Source: Neoceratodus forsteri
Taxonomy: Eukaryota > Chordata > Ceratodontiformes > Ceratodontidae
Length of the DNA stretch: 64,000 bases
Direction: 5' to 3'
Assembly: GCA_016271365.2 (NCBI GenBank)
Contig: CM057451.1
Location: forward strand, 368,425,501-368,489,500
Below are positions 1-9,836 of the stretch, piece after piece (position 1 is the stretch's first letter; each line of letters starts with the position of its first letter). A program made the position numbers and the translations under genes. The notes below the pieces were generated by a model, which searched no databases, was not told the origin of the DNA, and saw only the letters and a program-made list of their open reading frames with translations.

Positions 1-305
1 TAAGACTGTGGAGGTGGTCCAGAAGAGGGCAGCTGAAACAGTGGAAACCCTTCGAGGAGAGGCTGGGGGATTTTAACTTGTACACCCTGGAAGAGAGGAA
101 GAAGAAAGATGAGATGATTGAGACATACAAGTACTTCACAGGGGTACACAGGGTGTAGGTGGTGAGTCCCTTTCAAATGATGACAAACCAAAGGAGCAGA
201 GAGCATGCAATAATGTGGTGGGGGGGGGTCAAGTGAGATGCGAGGAAATATTTCTTCACTGAAAGGATGCTGGATTCCGGGAACATACTACCAGCAAAGC
301 TAAGG
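1..305 (+). mobile_element. CR1-like LINE remnant, end of ORF2
   Basis: Broken translation on the plus strand resembles the C-terminus of CR1 reverse transcriptase seen repeatedly elsewhere in this window: an EERL-like segment, then LYTLEER, MIETYKY and, after a decayed stretch, a segment equivalent to [20 protein letters not shown] (about 235-290). There are several frameshifts and the CR1 3' tail is missing, because L1 sequence begins near 306. It is more diverged than the other CR1 copies here, so probably old. Confidence 0.6.
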
Positions 306-454
306 GAGGCTAGAACACTTTTTTTTAATTATATTTTTATTTGTTTTAAAATATGTAAGAGACACATGGGATACAGTACATAATAGAGATCACATAGTAT
401 AATCAAGCACAGCTCAAGCAACACACAGTGCATTACAGTTATGGGCACAAAATC

Positions 455-1270
455 CTAATTCATATACAGCCATAGATAAATCCATCCCAATAGGGATCCT
501 TGTATACTGGTACTCAAATGATAAGTCTTCCCCCTAAATCTCTCTCTCCCCCTCGCCTTTCTCAGCATCAGGTTACCTCTCTGGATATTCATTATGAGAC
601 AAAATGAGGATCTTATACTGACATATATAGAGGACCCACTTCCTCCACTGTAGTTCAAATTTATCTTTTCTGTTTAAATGGCTAGCCACCAGTCTTTCCA
701 GATACTATATTTCCTTCATGGCCGTGAACCATTCCCTTCTGGTTGGAGGTGAGGTCTGGCCCCATAATCTGGTGATTGCTTTGTTAGCTATCAATACATA
801 AGTAATCAAGAGAGAGCCCCTTGGAATACGGAGGCCCATGGGGGGGTATTGAAAGTAATCCCATTTCAGGAGTTAGAACAGCCTCTTCCCCCACCAACTC
901 CCCCAAGGTTTCTACCACCTCTCCCCAAAAAGGTCGGAGCACTGGGCATGACCAGAAAATATGTACATGTCCAGCCATCTTTTCCCCACAAGATCTCCAG
1001 CAGCTTCCTACTGGGCCACCTATAAATTTCGCCAGTTTAGCTGGTGTATTAAAAAAATCTAAGTCTGACTTTCCAGGCAAATTCCCGCCAGTATGGTGCT
1101 AGGGATATTCCACGGGATAACCTGATATATTTAAACCAGAGGTCTTCTGAGACCAGTATCAATAATTCCCAATTCCAAGCTGCCAGGACCCCTAAAGTTG
1201 AATCTCTAGTAACCTCCTGCAATCCCTTATACAGTGTTCCAGTCAGGTGTGGGGGAAGGGTTATTCCCTT
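455..1270 (-). pseudogene. L1 ORF2 C-terminal part (distal to the insert)
   Basis: This is the portion of L1 ORF2 downstream of the insertion on the coding strand. It includes the C-x2/3-C ... H-x-F-W-S-C-P motif at about 930-1000, a hallmark of the L1 ORF2 C-terminus, and W-rich segments near 1120-1200. Removing the insert and one TATG copy makes the reading frame at 1270 continue directly from 3140. A homopolymer frameshift near 1050 and in-frame stops show that it is dead. Confidence 0.75.
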
Positions 1271-3139
1271 TATGTGTAACCCCCAGGTGGCGCTATCCTA
1301 AGGGCTACTACCCCTGCCTGCTTAACTGTGGACAGGTTGAGGGGCCTAGGTTCTATGACGGGTGCCTTCACCCAGTGGTCAGGTTTTGTAGTGGTTAGTC
1401 TAGCTTGGTCATAGCCCTCTGGGACACCGTGACCCCCTTTAGTTCCCTCTAATGACCCACACAATGCACAGAAGTTACAGTACCAATGCCCCACATATAC
1501 ACACAGTTCAACCATAAAGTACCACTTACCCTCGAGACTGATTCGGAGGTGCGTCTCTGAGGACCCCCTGTAAAATAAGGTTAATCAACATACACAGACC
1601 AATGCAATGCTTGATATATAGGTACTGACACTTCAGACAGTTTAAAGTCAACAACATCAAATCTGGTTTATTTGGGGGGAATGAAACATGGGAGGGGGAG
1701 ATCAAGTTGATTGGCAGAATTAAATCACAGTACTGTGCACTCATACAGGGTCTTAAAAGTCACACTCTGGGTACCCAGGTTGGGGGGGGCTAGCCAGGTC
1801 CTTTGCCCGGGGTTGGCCGACAGGTGCAGATGGATAGGGCCCTGTAGAAAAAGATATGCACAACACCCAATTGTAATCCGGAGCCGGATTGCTCAGTCCT
1901 TGAAGAAATGAAATAAAGAAAATTAGATGACACACTGGTGATTGTTAACAGGTCACAGGGGCATACCCTGATTTGTACTCACACTACCCCAAGCCGAGAA
2001 CCTGAAGAAGATGGCTGTTCTGGATTGCCAGACCAGCAAGGCAGGGAGATGAGATTCTACTGCCCAGGCCCAACCGCCTTGACTAGCAGACGGATTTAGT
2101 CCGATAAAATTTAATTCAGCTTGCAGGTTACAACGCATGGTGAAAAGTGAATTGAAATAGCTATCCCTCACAAGCATTCCACACATTTATATGTAAAGGA
2201 AATTACTATACCAGGCAGCTGCTCCTAGGCCCCGATCGCAATTACTGCAAATACCCGGGAGTTCACACAGCAGCTTCATTTCCAGACAGACCGAGAGCGA
2301 TTCAGCAATTTCTCCAGTCTTCTACAGGGTGAGCCTGGTTTCCACTTTTTAGCCTTCCTCACTTTCAGTCACCTCGGATTCAGTCCGATTTAAGCTTGCG
2401 ACGGCAACAGACCGACTTCATGGCCTCTCACGCGCTTTCCGCGTGAAACTATACACTGCATAAGCACAGAGCTCCTTCTCTCCTCACGGTCACAACTGAT
2501 CTGACTTCCCAGTCACAGGGCAGAGCATTCTCTTCGGGCGCCACCCGGTCCAGTTGGTAGACTCAGCTGTCAATCACTCCAAAGCTCTCTCGGTGCAAAA
2601 AGGCGCCAAGGTCCAAAACTACACTTCCCAGAATTACTAGCTATACATTCCCCTTGTAAGCCGACTCCCAGGAGAGTCCAAATTCTGGTTGGTCCAAGCA
2701 GTCTCCATTTTATAGTTCCTCTAATCCCATTGGCCCAGCACAGCAGTTTAGGTCCAAAATGGAGGGGCAACACACACAAAGTCCCATCTGCAATAAAGGC
2801 AGGTTAGACAAACTACAATATTACTAATGCTTTAAAGGTTTGCAGGCAAACAGGTATATCTTTCAGATGGGCTCCCTTTGTGCCTTCAGCGACTGTAAAT
2901 TGGAGCAATTACCCCGCAGTTCAGGCGGGATTCGAGCAGAGAAACACCAGCCTCCCTGGAAAAGCATTAATCATGTCTGCAAGCAGACAGCTCTTAAAGA
3001 GATAGTAGGTGGAGGCTCTACTAGCACTCACAGTGCCATTCTAATGGCTTAAACACCAAATGCCAGCAGGCAAGGGGAACACTTAAGCAAGCTCCTAGGA
3101 GGCTTTTAGGAACCCCCATTTGTAGGGGGGTTACATATG
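1271..3139. mobile_element. Solo-LTR-like insertion with TATG target duplication
   Basis: A 1,861 bp block (1275-3135) starts TGTAACCCCC and ends GGGGGGTTACA, the TG..CA form of LTR ends with an imperfect inverted repeat. It is flanked by TATG at 1271-1274 and 3136-3139. No gag or pol is visible, which fits a solo LTR. A TATA-like TTTTATAG near 2708 followed ~85 bp later by an AATAAA near 2793 suggests plus orientation. A DNA transposon with 4 bp duplications is the alternative, and the superfamily (Gypsy or ERV) cannot be told. Confidence 0.6.
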
Positions 3140-4200
3140 GAAGATATAATCGTTAGCAATAATTGAGATGGAGATGGGAGGCGGTTCCATTGAGGAGCCT
3201 TATTCGCCAGATAGGCTTGTATCTGCTGATAAGCTACAGTAGTATCTGGCGGTAGCCCAAAGGCGTCTCTTAATGTGGAAAAGGGTAACATACCCTGGTT
3301 GTCTAATATCTGAAAAATGAAAGTTAGGCATCTGTTATGACAACCATTTAAAGTCTCAGTTAGGGGGACCTAAAGATTCTTTGTCTCTAACCTAAGTTGT
3401 CTTAGGAAGTAAAAGACTAGTGCAAGTTCCTGAGAGACTCTAAGCTTGTCCCAGACTGTCATACTGCTTTGCATTCCCCTGTGATAAGCATTCTTCCCTA
3501 GGAGGGGCTCCCCCGGCTCAAACAGAACATTCTTAATATCTTGAATATGATTTAGTGTAGTCTGTAGCCTTTTCCAAGGTATTCTATAATTTGGATCAAT
3601 CCATCCCAGTATCCTAGACAGGGTTGCTGCTTGTGTATATTTACCCAGATCAGGTAATCCCAACCCTCCCTTGTCTCTTGGAAGCTGTAGGATGGACAAT
3701 CGAATGCGAGGTTTCTTACCAGCCCAAACGAATCTGGCTAAGGCCCTATTCCATGATATAAAATATAAAGGGGGGGGGGGCAAGACAGGAATGGTTTGAA
3801 ACAAATACAATAGTCTGGGCAATATATTCATTCGAATAAGGTCAATCCTTGAATAAAAGGAGAGACATAGCTGAGACCCGGTATCAAGGTCATTCTCTGT
3901 TATCTGAGTGAGAGGTTCATAATTTATCAAGACAGTGTGATCAATACTTTGAGGTAACTGTATACCTAGATATTTCAGTTGTGTCCCTCACCACTTAAAA
4001 GGTAAATAAGCTTGTAGCGATGGAGAAGGGGAAAAGCAAACAGTCAAAGCCTCTGTTTTTGTAGAATTTATCTTATATCCTGAAATAAATGAAAACTGAG
4101 TAATAATTTTACAGAGGGCCCGAAGAGAAGGTTCTGGGTCTGATAAAGACAGTAGGACATCATCTGCATAGAGGGCTATTGTGAATGTATCCTCTCCCAC
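3140..4200 (-). pseudogene. L1 ORF2 reverse transcriptase part
   Basis: Two minus-strand frames (3988-4200 and 3370-3930) plus 3140-3291 encode the RT palm and downstream connection of L1 ORF2. YADD is visible at about 4160, followed by the GYKINSTKTEAL segment and then the L1-typical region ending in LPRDKGGLGLPDL. The segments are separated by frameshifts. The N-terminal endonuclease and RT fingers are absent through 5' truncation at ~4205. Confidence 0.8.
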
Positions 4201-4205
4201 TGGAA

Positions 4206-4785
4206 GACTTTTTTTTTTGGGGGGGGGAGGGTGTCAAGCATGCTTGGGATACAGTAGGGGTATGTTAGAAAAGAGGGAGGGTCATTGGAAACCAGAAAGG
4301 GTCTGCGGAGGTAGAATAAGCAGTGAACACTTTCACAGACTGGGTAGGCACCGGGTCCTTTTCTGCAGACAAATTCGATGTTTCAGTTCCTACCCCCAAG
4401 GTATCCATATTTAACTGTACCTTAGTGAAAGTTCAAACTTTAAACAGTTTTTCAGTGTTGTCTTTTTATGGGCAACATTTTGGTTCATGGAACCAGGAAT
4501 ATGGAGTTTTGGCTGTGTCACTGCATGGATTCAGACCTCCAACCATGAGCTGTTGGCCTATCAGAGCAGTGCTCAGGGTTTTCTAGCTCCATGCAGTGAC
4601 ATTTGTAGAAATCAGAATTCTTGGTTCCATTAAGAGAAATGTACAGAATGTTTTCCATATGATGAATATAATGCAAAACACAGATTTCACAATAACTTTT
4701 GTTCTGGTACATTTACATACAGTATATATTATTTGATGTATGAATATAGCTTTTTAAAAAGGAACATTACAAAAAGCTACACATT
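4206..4785. other. Unassigned interval with a fold-back
   Basis: This stretch lies between the L1 truncation point and the CR1-alpha tail. It begins with a T-run and G-run (4208-4228) and then holds sequence I cannot assign, apart from the imperfect inverted repeat at 4487-4630. No convincing gene or known element end is visible. Confidence 0.4.
4487..4630. repeat. Imperfect inverted repeat (43 bp arms, 58 bp loop)
   Basis: The arm at 4487-4529 is inverted at 4588-4630. The inner 14 bp, TGTCACTGCATGGA, match perfectly and the outer ATGGAACCA matches perfectly, with a diverged middle. The outer segment 4481-4495 is itself palindromic (TGGTTC..GGAACCA). This may be a MITE-like fold-back or a decayed palindrome. 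No target duplication was recognised. Confidence 0.55.
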
Positions 4786-5083
4786 ACATAGAAACATAGA
4801 ATTTGACAGCAGATAAGGACCACTTCGCCCACCTGTTCTGCCCATTTTTCCCTACCTACTGTATCAGCGCACATTCTATTTGATCTCCAGCTTATTCCCC
4901 CCCTTTGTCTTATCACTAAGTTTCCCTTATGCCTAACCCATGCTTTCTTGAACCCTGTTACAGTTTTTGCCCCCACTACTTCCACTGGGAAGCTTTTCCA
5001 GGCATCCACCACCCTCTCCGTGAAGAAGTAATTCCTCACATCTCCCCTGAGTCTACCCCCCTCCATGTTCATAGCATGAACCC
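4786..5083 (-). mobile_element. CR1-alpha LINE, 3' tail part
   Basis: The plus strand starts ACATAGAAACATAGAATTTG, the reverse of a CR1-type TTCTATG tail, then the 3' UTR and the ORF2 C-terminus (minus-strand [21 protein letters not shown], about 5000-5065). It stops at ~5083. The missing upstream part resumes at 17056-18355 in the same orientation, so the two blocks look like one element split by CR1-beta. Flanking CATGAACCCT (5075-5084) and CACGACCCCT (17056-17065) match 8/10 and could be the duplication. Confidence 0.65.
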
Positions 5084-5140
5084 TCCCTCCCCACCACCCT
5101 TAGCTAGTTCCACTTTTATAGCAACAGGATTTGACTGACA

Positions 5141-5307
5141 ACAGGAACTTCCTGTTTGGGAGCAGGAAGGGAGTGATCACAGAGGCACAAAAGACTCACC
5201 ATCCTAGAAAGAAAAGAGTAGCTCTCCACCCCCCAACCCCCAGCTACTGGAAGTCTGACTCTGAGCAAGTAAGAAGGAGTCTACTGAGGAATACAGGAAC
5301 TTCCTGT
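5141..5307. promoter_or_regulatory. Two copies of ACAGGAACTTCCTGT in the CR1-beta leader
   Basis: The same 15 bp near-perfect palindrome occurs at 5141-5155 and 5293-5307, upstream of ORF1. Each has two opposed GGAA cores resembling ETS-family sites, and extra CAGGAAG sites follow each copy (5164, 5314). LINE leaders normally carry an internal promoter, so a regulatory role is plausible, but it is inferred only from sequence. Confidence 0.35.
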
Positions 5308-5447
5308 CCCAAAACAGGAAGAGCAGGAGCTTTAAGGGCATGGAGGCAGTAGGAACGTAGGGAATTAAAATAAATAAATAAATTAAAAAAACAGAGAGAG
5401 GAAAGAGTAAGCATACAGAACAACAGTTGAGGGTCCACAAATAAGAC

Positions 5448-6526
5448 ATGATGGGAGTGGTGCAGCGCAGTGGCTGTGGAGCGGCAGTCTTCCAGGAGAC
5501 GTTCTGAAGGATGCAGTGTTGTCCAATCTGCAGGCACCTCTCTGGGCTGAAGGAGGAGGTTGCTCGTCTCCAGGCTGAGTTGGCCAGGATTCAGGGGACC
5601 TCCTCTCCCACCCAGGTACCACCAGGGCCACCGCTGTTGCCTCAGACGTTGCCAAGAAAGAGGAGCAGTTGGACCACAGTGGGCTCAGGGAGGGTGGTGG
5701 AACGGAGGCGCATTCCTCCAGTTGTACCTCTCCACAGTTCATACGCCATTCTGGCAGAGTGTGGTTCCTCTATGAAGGCATCCGCAGTGGAGACTAAGGA
5801 GGATGCTGGGAACCTCCACAAAGGAGACCCACAGGCAGTGGCGGAGCTAGAGGTGGGGCTGGGGGGGGCGGTCGCCCCTCCTGGTTGCACCAGCATGAAT
5901 AGTGGCACCCTGCCACCAACTTTATTCAGCTGTTTAGTGCCCATTGTGGAGCCCGTGATTGACTGAATGGCCCTTCCTGGCTCCCAAATGTTCCTAAACC
6001 TGGCTCCCCCACTGCCCACAGGAGGGTGGCATGGGACCCCACAGGGGAAGGAAACAACTCATGGTGGGGGACTCCATTGTTAGGAGGGTAGAATGGGGGG
6101 GGAGGTAAGGTGCCTGCCTGACGCCGTGGCTTGGAGGGACAGGGAGCGAATCCTTAGGATCACGGGAGCAGCTACACAGGGGAGTGAGCTGGATGTCATT
6201 GTCCACCTAGGGACAAATAACCTGGCTGGAAACGGGATCAGAGCAGTGCAGGAGGAATTTGTGGAGTTGGGGAGGGGCCTTAGACAGGTAGCACACACGG
6301 TAACCTTCTAGAGGTGCTTCCTGTCTGTGGCATGGGTGCTCTGCACCATGGGATTCAATCAGTGGTTGAAAAACTGATGCAGAGCTCAGGGTTTTGGCTT
6401 CATTGGGGACGGGGGGTCCACCTGGAGGGATACAGGCCTATACTGGTGCAATGGTCTGCATCTGTCCAGGAGGGGAACCAGGGTCCTAGGTGATAGGTTT
6501 AAATGCTTCATTGGCAGGCATTTAAA
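5448..6526 (+). pseudogene. CR1-beta ORF1 (esterase-like), broken
   Basis: Counterpart of the intact ORF1 at 41662-42615. The N-terminus has paired cysteines (CCPICRHL) followed by a leucine-rich helix (LKEEVARLQAELARIQ). After the MITE comes the SGNH/GDSL esterase region: block I as VGDS near 6065, block III as VHLGTNN at 6200-6225, and block V near 6445. A stop follows the F of the N-terminal segment and there are frameshifts, so the frame is dead. CR1 ORF1 proteins are known to carry an esterase domain. The start was chosen by alignment with the other copy. Confidence 0.75.
5828..6022. mobile_element. hAT-like MITE with 8 bp target duplication
   Basis: The 179 bp insert (5836-6014) begins CAGTGGCGGAGCTAG and ends CTGGCTCCCCCACTG. 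The inverted termini match 13/15. Direct repeats CCCACAGG lie at 5828-5835 and 6015-6022. An 8 bp duplication and a CAG terminus are hAT hallmarks. There is no transposase, so it is non-autonomous. It interrupts CR1-beta ORF1 just before the VGDS block and is therefore younger than that copy. Confidence 0.85.
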
Positions 6527-6618
6527 CTAGTCAAGGGGGGAGGCACTGAGAAGGAGCAGGGAAATCCTGCCCCCCCAAACAAAATAAAATCAGGGTAGTT
6601 AGCGAGGTAAACACCAAG

Positions 6619-7427
6619 ATGGAGAAGTCGATAGGGAGAAGGGCAGGGGTAAATGGAGAAAAAGGTAAAGGCAGTAAGAACAGGGATGGGGCAAAAAGGA
6701 GTAAGGCCATAAAAAAATGGAGGGTAATGAGTACCAATGCCCGTAGTCTAGGTAACAAGCTCCCTGAACTGGTGGCCTTGATGGAAGAGGGATGCCTGGA
6801 TATCGTAGCAGTCACAGAAACATGGTAAACAGAGAACCATGACTGGTATGTCAGCATACCAGGGTACACAATCTACAGGAGGGACAGGGAGGGTAGAAGA
6901 GGAGGATGAGTAGCTCTCTACGTAAGGGAAGGGATTAAAGCAATGCAACTAAAGGGTAAACAGGGAGGAGAGGAGGCACTGTGGGTCTCCCTGGAGACCG
7001 GACATGGCACCACAATCCGCACGGGGGTTGTATACAGACTCCCACTTCAGGGGGAAGAAATGGACAAGGAAATGATAGAAGGCATCCTTAGGATGGCAGA
7101 AAAAGGGGAGATATTGTTGATGGGAGACCTGAATATGCCAGATGTTAACTGGAGCAGCTTTGCTGCAACCACATCCAAGAGCAGGGTCATTCTCGATGCT
7201 CTACAGGGGGCATGCCTCCGACAGCTAGTGTTGGAACCCACTTGGGAGGGAGCAGTCTTAGACCTGGTGCTCTCAAATGGAGACGGAGAGATGATCTCAG
7301 ATCTTGAGGTGGGTAGCCATCTGGGAGCAAGTGACCGCCAAACAGTGTGGTTCATGATAAACAAAGCCGCAGAGTCAAGCCATACAAAAGTGAGGGTACT
7401 GGACTTTAGGAAGGTTTATTTTGTCAA
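6619..7427 (+). pseudogene. CR1-beta ORF2, AP-endonuclease domain
   Basis: Encodes an APE-type endonuclease that would nick target DNA. NARSLGNKLPELVALMEE leads to VAVTETW (about 6735-6825), then GVVYR, LLMGDLNMPDVNW (about 7115-7150) and VLSNGDGE with a SDR in place of the usual SDH near 7330. A stop follows ETW and another lies near 6905. The frame runs into CR1-gamma tail sequence at 7428. Confidence 0.8.
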
Positions 7428-7762
7428 CATAGAACATAGAAACATAGAATTTGATGGCAGATAAGGCCCACTTGGCCCACCTAGTCTGCCCATTTACCTA
7501 CCTAATGGATAAGCTGCAGTTCCTAGTTAACCAACAGCCTACTTCCTCCTACCCCCCACTAGAATTGCCTTATGTCTGTCCCATACATTATTGACTTCCC
7601 CCTCTGTTTTTGACTCCACTACCTCCTCAGGAAGGCTGTTCCATGTATCCACAGTCCTCTCCGTGAAAAAGTACTTCCTCACATTACCTCTGAGCTGTCC
7701 CCCCTCTATCTTCAAATTGTGCCTCCTTGTTCTTGTACATCTCTTTTTCTAAAAGATGCTAC
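7428..7762 (-). mobile_element. CR1-gamma LINE, 3' tail part
   Basis: The reversed TTCTATG-type tail (CATAGAACATAGAAACATAG), then the 3' UTR and C-terminal coding remnant of a minus-strand CR1. It is inserted in CR1-beta with GTCAA duplicated. It is interrupted at 7763 by an LTR-like element and resumes at 13563 with a CTAC duplication. Confidence 0.8.
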
Positions 7763-8214
7763 TGTTACATAAACAATCTCAGATAGTAGAGTAAATAATA
7801 ATACTAATAATACAGATTCTTGTGTCTTCGGGGTCTGCCAAGAAACATTCGAAAACAAGCAAGAGTACTAATAAATGTTTATTAGACTACTTACGCCAAG
7901 CATGTGACAAAGAAAATCACAAGAGAGATGGGTTTCTCACCACTCTCCTGAAGCATGTACATAATCTCCAGGATTGTAGGATCTCAGGTTCTCCAAGATC
8001 TAATTCTCTCTCTTTGCTCTCCTAGAGGAGCTACAGTAGATTGCAGAAGACTATATACTACAGATAACAGCATAGCAACAGAGATTACCTCATAGTTACA
8101 GATATGAGAAACAGTATGTATTGGTCCTGAGTCATTCTCCATTGGATGATGACTTAGGAGACAGAATTACTAATGAGTATCCTATGAGACAAAATATGCT
8201 TCCATTTGCATTAT

Positions 8215-8400
8215 AGCTTGGACAAAAGAAAATGCTGACGGGTTCAAACTACCCGTGGCATTTCTTGCTTAGGTACAGTATAAAACATAAAGACATAACG
8301 AAGGCTTTCTCTGTCCGTCAGCTTGCTTAGACAAAGAGAAGTACTGACAGGGCTCTATCACACGTGGCATATCTGCCCGAGTGTAAAACACACACTACAC
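8215..8400. repeat. Diverged tandem duplication inside the LTR-like element
   Basis: GCTTGGACAAAAGAAAATGC...GTGGCATTTCTTGC (8215 onward) is followed by a related copy GCTTGCTTAGACAAAGAGAA...GTGGCATATCTGCC (from about 8322). The two copies are ~110 bp apart and roughly three-quarters identical by eye. Confidence 0.5.
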
Positions 8401-8604
8401 ATAATTATATGAGAATATAAGTATACAATAATCACTGATGATCTATTAGAGTCATCTTATCAGTGATTAGGTAGATTATATATGGAATATATGTAAAAGA
8501 CAAACATAATGCATTATAGTGAGGTATAATAGTCATGCATGATATAATCTTGTGAAGGATGTAAACATTAGCAAATATTAGCAGCAAAGCACATTCCTGG
8601 CACT

Positions 8605-8910
8605 GGAAGCTGCCTGCCCTTGAACAGGGCTGCTTCAGCTCCCCCACGGTCGGCCGGCACCCAGCCAGCCACCGACCAAGACCAGGACGCCCGTCTGTAG
8701 CTCCTTGGAAGCTGCCTGCCCTTGAACAGGGCTGCTTCAGCTCCCCCACGGTCGGCCGGCACCCAGTCACCGACCGAGACCAGGACGCCCGCCTGCAGCT
8801 CCTTGGAAGCTGCCTGCCTTTGAACAGGGCTGCTTCAGCTCCCCCACGGTCGGCCGGCACCCAGCCAGCCACCGACCGAGACCAGGATGCCCGCCTGCAG
8901 CTCCTTGGAA
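8605..8910. repeat. 102 bp GC-rich tandem repeat, three copies
   Basis: Copies start GGAAGCTGCCTGCC at 8605, 8707 and 8805, and a fourth begins at 8907 and diverges at once. Periods are 102, 98 and 102 bp; the short one lacks 4 bp (CCAG). Because 102 is a multiple of three, the minus strand shows a spurious open frame with a 34-residue repeat. Identity between copies is high, so expansion is recent relative to the host element. Confidence 0.85.
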
Positions 8911-9479
8911 GGTACGGGACAGCGCAGCCAATTGGAACACGGGTGCTTCCAGTAAACCCGCTCTGATTGGCCAGGACTTTTCCCCTGCTTCAGCCATCTG
9001 GCACTTTTAACAAGTAGATTTTCGATAGAACTAAGCACATTTCAACTGTGTAATAGAAGGTTTTTTTGGAAGGTTTTTTTTTGTTTTTTGGTTTTTTAAG
9101 TTGCTAGTTTTCCATTAGCAGGTTATACAGACTTGCCACTAGAGGGATGATTCTTCTTTCTACACAGATCATTGTACCAATCCTAACCCCACTTGCAATG
9201 CTTGGTTGTTGGCTGTCTAAACCCTGTCCTCGTATAACTGTCGACAGGTGGTAACTGTGCTTACAAAGGGTGAGGGCAGGAACTCCTTCCCAGAAATAAA
9301 CCTCAGCCCCTGCGTCCATAGCTGGTAGCCTTGAATTGCACTGTGCAGGCCTTATTTTATTTACTTGGCACATACCAATAGCAAATCTCACTAACTTCCT
9401 TCCAGCCTTAGTACATCCATCTCCTTCCTTCACAGCAGTTCTTGTTAGCTGACTGATAATTATCTCACAGGCTAGTGCT

Positions 9480-9836
9480 ATGCCTCCAGCCAAGATGTGG
9501 ACGTGGTTCCCCTCCCATCCATCTAGTGAGGATAGGGATACTCAAATATTAAAGGTAGAGAGGGTGCTGGCTGTCATCCGCAGGGATATAGGCCACGTAG
9601 GTCTTATAGTGGGACTCTCCTTGTTGCATATGGTCACCTCCCCCCCAATAACACTGGGTGACAACTGGGGATTGTCGTCCACCTACAAGGTCCCTGACTA
9701 CACCTTCTCCAATATCCTTGTGATCTCCGAAGCGCACTGCAGTGTTACTTGCTGTCTAGATCTTCGGTGCCTTATGTATACAAGCAGGGTAAGGCGTACC
9801 CGTGCTAAAAAAACTCCCAGGTTGTCAAGCGCATAG
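9480..9836 (+). pseudogene. Leader segment of the L2 ORF (unassigned)
   Basis: A 118-residue open frame immediately upstream of, and in a different frame from, the 2A-containing segment. Its end (RRTRAKK) overlaps the start of the next frame, where the same KKLPG-type bases are read differently, so the two were probably one ORF before a frameshift near 9810. I recognise no domain. In 2A-bearing LINEs the 2A sits near the start of ORF2, so this may be its N-terminal leader or the end of ORF1. Confidence 0.4.

Larger units (their letters stand above)
306..4205 (-). mobile_element. L1-type LINE, 5'-truncated, split by an LTR-like insert
   Basis: On the minus strand the T-rich run at 306-345 reads as an A-rich 3' end. 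Translation upstream gives L1 ORF2: IALYADDVLLSL, the RT active-site box, at about 4130-4190; a segment with RIDLIRMNILPRLLYLFQ (3370-3930); and near the C-terminus a CW..CGEK....HIFWSCP Cys/His motif (784-1080) typical of L1 ORF2. The C-terminal end runs to about 455, leaving a short 3' UTR. The copy is 5'-truncated at ~4205 and has frameshifts, for example in the T-run near 1050. The insert at 1275-3135 interrupts the frame. Confidence 0.85.
5084..7427 (+). mobile_element. CR1-beta LINE, 5' half
   Basis: A plus-strand CR1 element with a ~360 bp leader (5084-5447), ORF1 (5448-6526) and the endonuclease part of ORF2 (about 6619-7427). It is cut at 7427 by CR1-gamma and resumes at 14294 with GTCAA on both sides (7423-7427 and 14294-14298). 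It appears inserted into CR1-alpha. A 179 bp hAT-like MITE sits in ORF1. Confidence 0.75.

Noticed and set aside
1270..2186. Several 60-80 residue frames in the LTR-like block
   Set aside because: They are short, have no known motifs and occur on both strands; typical chance frames.
8605..8910. CRISPR-like or coding repeat array
   Set aside because: The units are contiguous 102 bp tandem copies without spacers, in a eukaryotic LTR-like element; the 34-residue frame follows from the period.
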